Shown in pieces: positions 6,538-10,007 of a stretch of 10,007 bases of DNA. Position numbers and translations under genes: made by a program. The DNA is taken from NCBI GenBank assembly GCA_900553885.1, contig USFD01000104.1, forward strand, positions 1 through 10,007, read 5' to 3'. The DNA comes from an uncultured Ruminococcus sp. (GTDB lineage: Bacteria; Bacillota; Clostridia; Lachnospirales; Lachnospiraceae). A model generated the notes under the pieces. The model saw nothing but the letters and a program-made list of their open reading frames with translations, ran no database searches and was not told where the DNA came from. How positions within the stretch are numbered: the first letter of the stretch is position 1; every line of letters begins with the position of its first letter.

Positions 6538-7335
6538 ATGGGACTTTATAATAATAGAATTGTAGTTAAAGTAGGAACATCCACTCTGACAAATGATGCA
6601 GGGAAAAGTGATCTGCGCGCTACGGACCGTCTGGTCTGCACACTGGCAGACATCCACAACATGGGATATGAGGTGATCCTCGTCTCCTCCGGAGCAATTG
6701 CTGTCGGAAAAAACAAGCTGAACATGCACACCAGACCGGACAGCATGCGTATGAAGCAGGCCGCAGCTGCCGTAGGCCAGTGCAGTCTGATGTATCTTTA
6801 TGATAAATTTTTCGGAGATTATGACAAAACGGTTGCCCAGATACTGCTCAATGCAGAAGATATTGAACAGGAAGAGAAAAAAGAAAATCTTACAAATACG
6901 TTTAACGCTCTGCTGGAAATGGGTGTTATTCCGATTGTAAACGAAAACGACTCTGTCAGCTACACAGAGATCGAATCCGAAGACAGGCTGTTCGGAGACA
7001 ATGACATGCTCTCCTCCGTAGTAGCAGTCCTCTGCCGGGCCAAACGACTGATCATTCTGTCTGATATTGACGGATTCTACGACAGTGATCCCCGGCTCTA
7101 TCCGAATGCAAAGCTGATCGAACAGATCGACACGATTGACGACAGCGTTTATTCTCTGGCCGGCGGCGCCGGCTCCCGCCGCGGAACCGGCGGAATGCGC
7201 ACAAAACTGCAGGCTGCCCAGCTGGCCACCTCCCAGGGCATCGACACAATCGTTACCAACGGGAAACGGCCGGAAGCGCTCTACGATATCGTCCGGGGCG
7301 GAAAAGCGGGCACACTGTTTACCGGGAAAATGTAA
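6538..7335 (+). CDS. proB: Glutamate 5-kinase, short form
   Basis: A 265-aa cytoplasmic kinase that phosphorylates L-glutamate with ATP to glutamate 5-phosphate, the first step of proline synthesis. The whole protein is one amino-acid-kinase domain: VVKVGTSTLT with K11, VSSGAIAVG (49-57), NENDSV (135-140), FGDNDMLSS (152-160), LSDIDGFYDSDP (174-185) and GTGGMRTKLQAA (216-227). All motifs for glutamate and ATP binding are present. It stops after the kinase domain, whereas the E. coli type is about 367 aa with a C-terminal PUA domain; short ProB proteins of this size occur in some Firmicutes. The end looks natural rather than broken. proA does not follow, so glutamate 5-phosphate reductase must be encoded elsewhere. 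The gene is divergent from a LysR regulator and overlaps the convergent ogt by 17 bases. Feedback inhibition by proline is a family property that cannot be verified here. Confidence 0.97.
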   Translation: MGLYNNRIVVKVGTSTLTNDAGKSDLRATDRLVCTLADIHNMGYEVILVSSGAIAVGKNKLNMHTRPDSMRMKQAAAAVGQCSLMYLYDKFFGDYDKTVAQILLNAEDIEQEEKKENLTNTFNALLEMGVIPIVNENDSVSYTEIESEDRLFGDNDMLSSVVAVLCRAKRLIILSDIDGFYDSDPRLYPNAKLIEQIDTIDDSVYSLAGGAGSRRGTGGMRTKLQAAQLATSQGIDTIVTNGKRPEALYDIVRGGKAGTLFTGKM

Positions 7336-7864
7336 TTCCCTCCAGTTCCAGCAGGCGGCGTTTTTTCTCAATCCCGCCTGCATAGCCGGTCAGGCTGCCG
7401 TCGGTTCCCAGGACCCGATGGCATGGAACAATGATTGATACCGGATTATGTCCCACAGCGCCGCCTACCGCCTGAGCCGACATATATTTTCCGCCGTTCT
7501 GTTCCGCGATCCTGCAGGCAAGCTCTTTATAGGTAGTTGTCTGCCCATAGGGAATCTCCAGCAGCAATTTCCATACGACCAGGCGGAAATCGCTGCCCGA
7601 AAGGTGCAGCGGAGGAGTAAAATCCGGCCTGCGCCCTGCAAAGTAAAGATCAAGCCATTTTTCCGCCTGTGCCAGCACCGGCGGTTTTTTCTGTTCATTT
7701 CCCGGCACTGTCCCCTTCTCTTCCCGGTTTTCCGGGTCTGCCTCTTTCAGAAATCCGCTTCCGAAATATTTCTGTCCGTCAAACCACAGACCGGTAAGCC
7801 CCTCTTCATCACACGCCATTGTGATGCCTCCCAGAGGAGATTGATAATGACAGGTATAATACAT
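7319..7864 (-). CDS. ogt: O6-alkylguanine-DNA methyltransferase
   Basis: A 181-aa suicide DNA-repair protein that moves a methyl group from O6-methylguanine (and O4-methylthymine) to its own cysteine. An N-terminal ribonuclease-like domain (about 1-85) starts with MYYTCHYQSPLGG. It contains a stretch rich in charged residues (about 37-62) that looks like a variable loop. The C-terminal domain has YGQTTTYKELA (106-116), the helix-turn-helix recognition segment AVGGAVGHNP (132-141) and the active-site PCHRV with C148. A histidine stands where many relatives have Arg, Lys or Ser before NP (GHNP). It lacks the Ada N-terminal regulator domain, so it is the stand-alone type. The ATG at 7864 follows a strong AAGGAGGAG. 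It lies 21 bases downstream of the hydrolase gene and is the last visible gene of that operon. Its final 17 bases overlap the end of proB on the other strand. Confidence 0.94.
   Translation of the reverse strand: MYYTCHYQSPLGGITMACDEEGLTGLWFDGQKYFGSGFLKEADPENREEKGTVPGNEQKKPPVLAQAEKWLDLYFAGRRPDFTPPLHLSGSDFRLVVWKLLLEIPYGQTTTYKELACRIAEQNGGKYMSAQAVGGAVGHNPVSIIVPCHRVLGTDGSLTGYAGGIEKKRRLLELEGITFSR
7351..7381. repeat. Inverted repeat within ogt 3' end, after proB
   Basis: GCAGGCGG (7351-7358) and CCGCCTGC (7374-7381) are perfect 8-base arms around 15 bases. The repeat lies 16 bases after the proB stop and inside the last codons of ogt. It could form a stable 3' hairpin in the proB transcript. No T-run follows the second arm, so it is not a classical terminator, and it may simply reflect the ogt coding sequence. 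Confidence 0.4.
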
Positions 7865-7885
7865 ATCCGCTCCTCCTTCTTAATC

Positions 7886-8611
7886 TCATTTTTCCAGAAA
7901 AGACTCCACCGCCTGGTTGAACTCTCTGTACCTCTCTCTGGCAATAAAATGTGTGCCATGAAGCACTCTGATTTCAGCATTCGGAAGACTTGCATAGATC
8001 AGTCTGGTATGCGCGTCTTTGATCATATCTTTATCCCCGGCAATTACCAGTTTTTTCATATTTACAAAATCTGGATCTGTATTTTCCGTCAGTTCCTCCG
8101 GAAGAATATCCGGATCATTGACCATAAGTCCCAGCATCTGCGCATTGTACTGTGCCTTATCTGTAAATGCCCCCTTCAGGCCCAGCTTTTTCAGTCCTGC
8201 CAGGAAAGAAGCAGCCCGATAGCCAAGCACAATAGGAATCTGAGTAGACGGCTTCACTCCCGACGCATCCAGATTGGCGCCGTTTAAAATCAGCCGGCCG
8301 ACCCGCCGGGGATATTTAAGAGCAAAGATAAGGGCTGTATTTCCTCCATCTGAAAATCCCAGAATATGTGCCTTTTCAATTTCCTGCTCATCCATAAAAT
8401 CATGCAGATCTTCCGCAAACTGCCGGATTGTAAAAGGCTTTTCTCCCCGGGGCGACTTTCCGTGTCCGCGGGTATCCGGCGCAATTACCCGGTACTTATT
8501 CTGAAAATAGTCGATCTGATGTTCAAAATATCCGCTGTTTTCTCCATTTCCGTGAAGCAGGATCAGCGGGAATCCTTTTCCCGCTTCTCTGTAATAGAGT
8601 TTTACATCCAT
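7886..8611 (-). CDS. Alpha/beta-fold hydrolase
   Basis: A 241-aa cytoplasmic alpha/beta hydrolase with no signal peptide. Landmarks in order are the oxyanion-hole motif LLHGNGENS (18-26), PDTRGHGKS (45-53), the nucleophile elbow GFSDGGN with S87 (85-91), a likely acid at D195 (or D193) in AGDKDMI, and a likely catalytic histidine H221 in HGTHFIA. All three catalytic positions are present, so it should be active, perhaps on an ester, lactone or related small molecule. The substrate cannot be told from sequence, because the family covers esterases, peptidases, lactonases and C-C hydrolases. A helical lid occupies about 120-180. A purine-rich ribosome site (AGAAGGGAGAG) precedes the ATG. It sits 40 bases after the small exporter subunit gene and 21 before ogt, consistent with cotranscription. 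Confidence 0.91.
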   Translation of the reverse strand: MDVKLYYREAGKGFPLILLHGNGENSGYFEHQIDYFQNKYRVIAPDTRGHGKSPRGEKPFTIRQFAEDLHDFMDEQEIEKAHILGFSDGGNTALIFALKYPRRVGRLILNGANLDASGVKPSTQIPIVLGYRAASFLAGLKKLGLKGAFTDKAQYNAQMLGLMVNDPDILPEELTENTDPDFVNMKKLVIAGDKDMIKDAHTRLIYASLPNAEIRVLHGTHFIARERYREFNQAVESFLEK

Positions 8612-8651
8612 ACGCTCTCTCCCTTCTCCCGTTTTCTTTCTCCGGATTCCC

Positions 8652-9098
8652 CTAATTTTTTCTTGGTCTTACAGTAGTAAACAGAGCCCAGATAATACAC
8701 ATACCGCACGCAATGCCCAGCACAAACTGCATGGTCTGCGTTCCGTATCCCGCAGAGATTTCCAGCTTCCCCTGCACCGCATAACTGATTGTATAATACA
8801 AACCGCTTCCCGGCACCAGCGGGACAACCGCCGGAATAAGGAAAAGAGTTGCCGGCGCTTTCAGTTTTCTTGCCAGAACTTCCGCGTACGTTGCCGCAAA
8901 CGCGCTGGCGAGAAAAGCCGGGAGAAAAATCCCCTCCACATACTGAGCCCCGGTCAGATAGATCGCCCAGCAGAAAAGTCCTCCCAGAGACGCCGGCACA
9001 AGGAGTCCGGCTCTTAACCGGAACATCATACAGAACCCGAGGCTCCCCGCAAATGCCATGGCCAGCTGGATCCCTGTTGTCCACACAGCACTGCTCAT
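8652..9098 (-). CDS. Threonine/serine exporter-like small subunit (DUF3815)
   Basis: A 148-aa integral membrane protein, the short partner of a split ThrE/YjjPB-type exporter. It is almost wholly hydrophobic with about four to five membrane segments and glycine-rich stretches such as LAMAFAGSLGF and YVEGIFLPAFLASAFAATYAE. The segment PATLFLIPAVVPLVPGSGLY, with proline pairs, is typical of the family. I place the start at the ATG 9098-9096, which shares ATGA with the stop of the large subunit and has GGGAGGTG 4 bases upstream. A start at 9119 would add 7 residues, overlap 25 bases and lack that ribosome site. Fused ThrE exports threonine and serine in Corynebacterium; the split E. coli YjjP/YjjB pair is linked to succinate export. 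The substrate here is therefore open. Confidence 0.88.
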   Translation of the reverse strand: MSSAVWTTGIQLAMAFAGSLGFCMMFRLRAGLLVPASLGGLFCWAIYLTGAQYVEGIFLPAFLASAFAATYAEVLARKLKAPATLFLIPAVVPLVPGSGLYYTISYAVQGKLEISAGYGTQTMQFVLGIACGMCIIWALFTTVRPRKN

Positions 9099-9871
9099 AA
9101 TACACCTCCCATAATCCACATAGAAGCCATAAATCCGCCTGCCAGCGCGCCTGCCCAGAGAAGGGACTCCAGCAGACGCATGGTTCCCGCTATGGTATCT
9201 CCTACCAGCATATCCTTGACTGCATTTGTCATAGCAATTCCCGGGATCAGAAGCATAATGTCACCGATAATAATCTTATCCGCGCGAAGCCCGGGAATCA
9301 CCGCCGTCACTCCATATATTCCGATTCCCGCTGCCAGAGAACAGAGCAGATTAAATATAACCCGATTAGGGCAGAAGGGAGACAGTACGTTCTGGCAAAG
9401 GCAGATAAACAGAGCAAACACACCTGCTGCAATCCCGTCCTGAACATTTCCTCCGAAAAAGACAGAAAAAGCTGCCGCCCCGATTACGGAGCCCAGATAT
9501 ACATACCAGCTGCTCACAGCCTCATTCCGGATTCTGTCCATCTCCTCTGTCAGTTCCTGTATAGGCATCCCCTTCTCACAGCATCGCCTGCTTAATGCAT
9601 TGAGCCGTTCCAGTCTTGACAGATCTGTCCCCGCCGGCTGTTCAATCCTGCGTGTCTGCGTAACCTCAGTCCCGTCCGGAAATGTCATAGTCACGACAAT
9701 ACTTGATGTAATGGCAAACACATCCATCCTTGCCGCTCCGTACGCCTTTCCCAGCCGGTTGATCGTCTGCTCCACACGCTTGATTTCAGCGCCCGAATTC
9801 AGCAGCATCTCTCCCATATTCAAAATCTGATGCAGTATTTCACTTGAAATATTTCTCTCCATATGCCTCAC
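9095..9871 (-). CDS. Threonine/serine exporter-like large subunit (DUF1212)
   Basis: A 258-aa protein and the larger half of a split ThrE/YjjPB-type exporter of the cytoplasmic membrane. A soluble N-terminal domain (about 1-118) includes GEMLLNSGAEIKRVEQTI, the usual opening of the DUF1212 family, and ARMDVFAITSSIVVTM. About five membrane segments follow (about 122-258), with the family signature IPGIAMTNAVKDMLVGDTIAG at about 209-229. The pair with the small subunit is expected to form one transporter that exports small hydrophilic metabolites. The start is uncertain. GTG at 9871 has AAGGGA 5 bases upstream; ATG at 9862 (255 aa) has only a GAGG placed too near. I keep GTG. It is the first gene of the exporter-hydrolase-ogt run. 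Confidence 0.9.
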   Translation of the reverse strand: MRHMERNISSEILHQILNMGEMLLNSGAEIKRVEQTINRLGKAYGAARMDVFAITSSIVVTMTFPDGTEVTQTRRIEQPAGTDLSRLERLNALSRRCCEKGMPIQELTEEMDRIRNEAVSSWYVYLGSVIGAAAFSVFFGGNVQDGIAAGVFALFICLCQNVLSPFCPNRVIFNLLCSLAAGIGIYGVTAVIPGLRADKIIIGDIMLLIPGIAMTNAVKDMLVGDTIAGTMRLLESLLWAGALAGGFMASMWIMGGVL

Positions 9872-9895
9872 AGTTTTCCCTTATAGACTCAATCA

Positions 9896-9925
9896 TTGAC
9901 AGCAATAATTATACTATACTATACA
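9896..9925 (+). promoter_or_regulatory. Probable rightward promoter leaving the window
   Basis: A perfect -35 TTGACA (9896-9901) is followed after 18 bases by TATACA (9920-9925). It reads to the right, away from the exporter operon, towards a gene that must start beyond the window edge. No plus-strand gene starts within the remaining 80 bases. Confidence 0.45.
9908..9913 (-). promoter_or_regulatory. Probable -10 element of exporter operon
   Basis: On the minus strand this is a perfect TATAAT, 36 bases before the GTG start, giving a leader of about 30 bases. The -35 is weak (TTTTGC or TTTGCG in the right place). It sits inside a tandem TATAG-type repeat and inside the opposing promoter, so the two promoters probably cannot be used at once. 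Confidence 0.5.
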
Positions 9926-9947
9926 CATCCGCAAAAATCCATCCGCA
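9926..9947. repeat. Direct repeat CATCCGCA x2
   Basis: CATCCGCA occurs at 9926-9933 and again at 9940-9947, 14 bases apart. It lies just upstream of the exporter operon -10 (minus strand) and directly after the rightward -10. The position suits a regulator site; no known operator is recognised. Chance occurrence is possible. Confidence 0.35.
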
Positions 9948-10007
9948 GACAGATTTGAAATTGTCGAAATGAACCTAGATTAAGAAATATAGGAAATATT
10001 CAGAATT

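Noticed and set aside
7324..7367. Terminator of proB from GGGAA/TTCCC (7324-7340) and the T6 run at 7361
   Set aside because: The stem is only 5 bp and the T-run is 20 bases away with no hairpin directly before it.
6490..7383. 297-codon open frame on the minus strand opposite proB
   Set aside because: Antisense to an unmistakable ProB, with Cys- and Val-rich sequence of no known fold. It also runs through the lysR-proB control region.
7448..8287. 279-codon open frame on the plus strand opposite ogt and the hydrolase
   Set aside because: It spans two real genes and their gap in antisense, has no ribosome site and shows low-sense composition.
8602..9105. 167-codon minus-strand frame overlapping the small exporter subunit
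   Set aside because: It is a different reading frame of the membrane-protein gene; its Gly/Cys/Arg-rich product has no membrane pattern, whereas the other frame is a good DUF3815-type protein.
1..10007. CRISPR arrays, tRNA or rRNA genes, insertion sequences, phage or toxin-antitoxin modules
   Set aside because: No regularly spaced repeats, cloverleaf-like segments, transposase or integrase motifs were seen. The PIN domain at 3884-5257 is part of a long PhoH fusion, not a VapC toxin with a partner.

Overview
The window looks like ordinary chromosomal DNA from a gut-type Firmicute, most likely a member of the Lachnospiraceae (Clostridia). The basis is moderate GC content, strong AGGAGG-type ribosome binding sites, a PIN-PhoH protein, a split DUF1212/DUF3815 exporter and protein sequences of clostridial character. 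The genus cannot be fixed from the sequence alone. Ten full-length protein genes fill almost all of it. I see no rRNA, tRNA, CRISPR array, insertion sequence or phage gene, and no clear new defence or mobile system.

Left block (1-5570, minus strand): transcription runs right to left through phoH (PIN domain plus PhoH ATPase), a small HD-domain phosphohydrolase, ppk (polyphosphate kinase) and corA (Mg2+ channel). The gaps are 2, 40 and 12 bases, so this is very probably one operon. Its parts suggest a phosphate/polyphosphate, Mg2+ and RNA-metabolism stress unit. The phoH leader contains a hairpin. Between lysR and phoH lie an intrinsic terminator and, overlapping it, a candidate 42-codon small ORF.

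Middle block (5571-7335): a LysR-family regulator (minus) is divergent from proB (glutamate 5-kinase, plus). They share a 100-base control region that holds a 16-base palindrome over the probable proB -10 element. ProB is the short form without a PUA domain, and proA is not beside it. proB ends convergently inside ogt with a 17-base overlap.

Right block (7319-10007, minus strand): the two subunits of a threonine/serine exporter-like transporter (coupled by an ATGA overlap) come first, followed by an alpha/beta hydrolase and an O6-alkylguanine-DNA methyltransferase (ogt). The gaps (4-base overlap, 40, 21) suggest one operon. Its probable promoter lies in the AT-rich stretch near 9896-9925, which also carries a good promoter in the opposite direction reading out of the window.

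The observations most worth a second look are the phoH-HD-ppk-corA gene set, the short terminated unit between lysR and phoH, the palindrome in the lysR-proB control region and the overlapping divergent promoters at the right edge.
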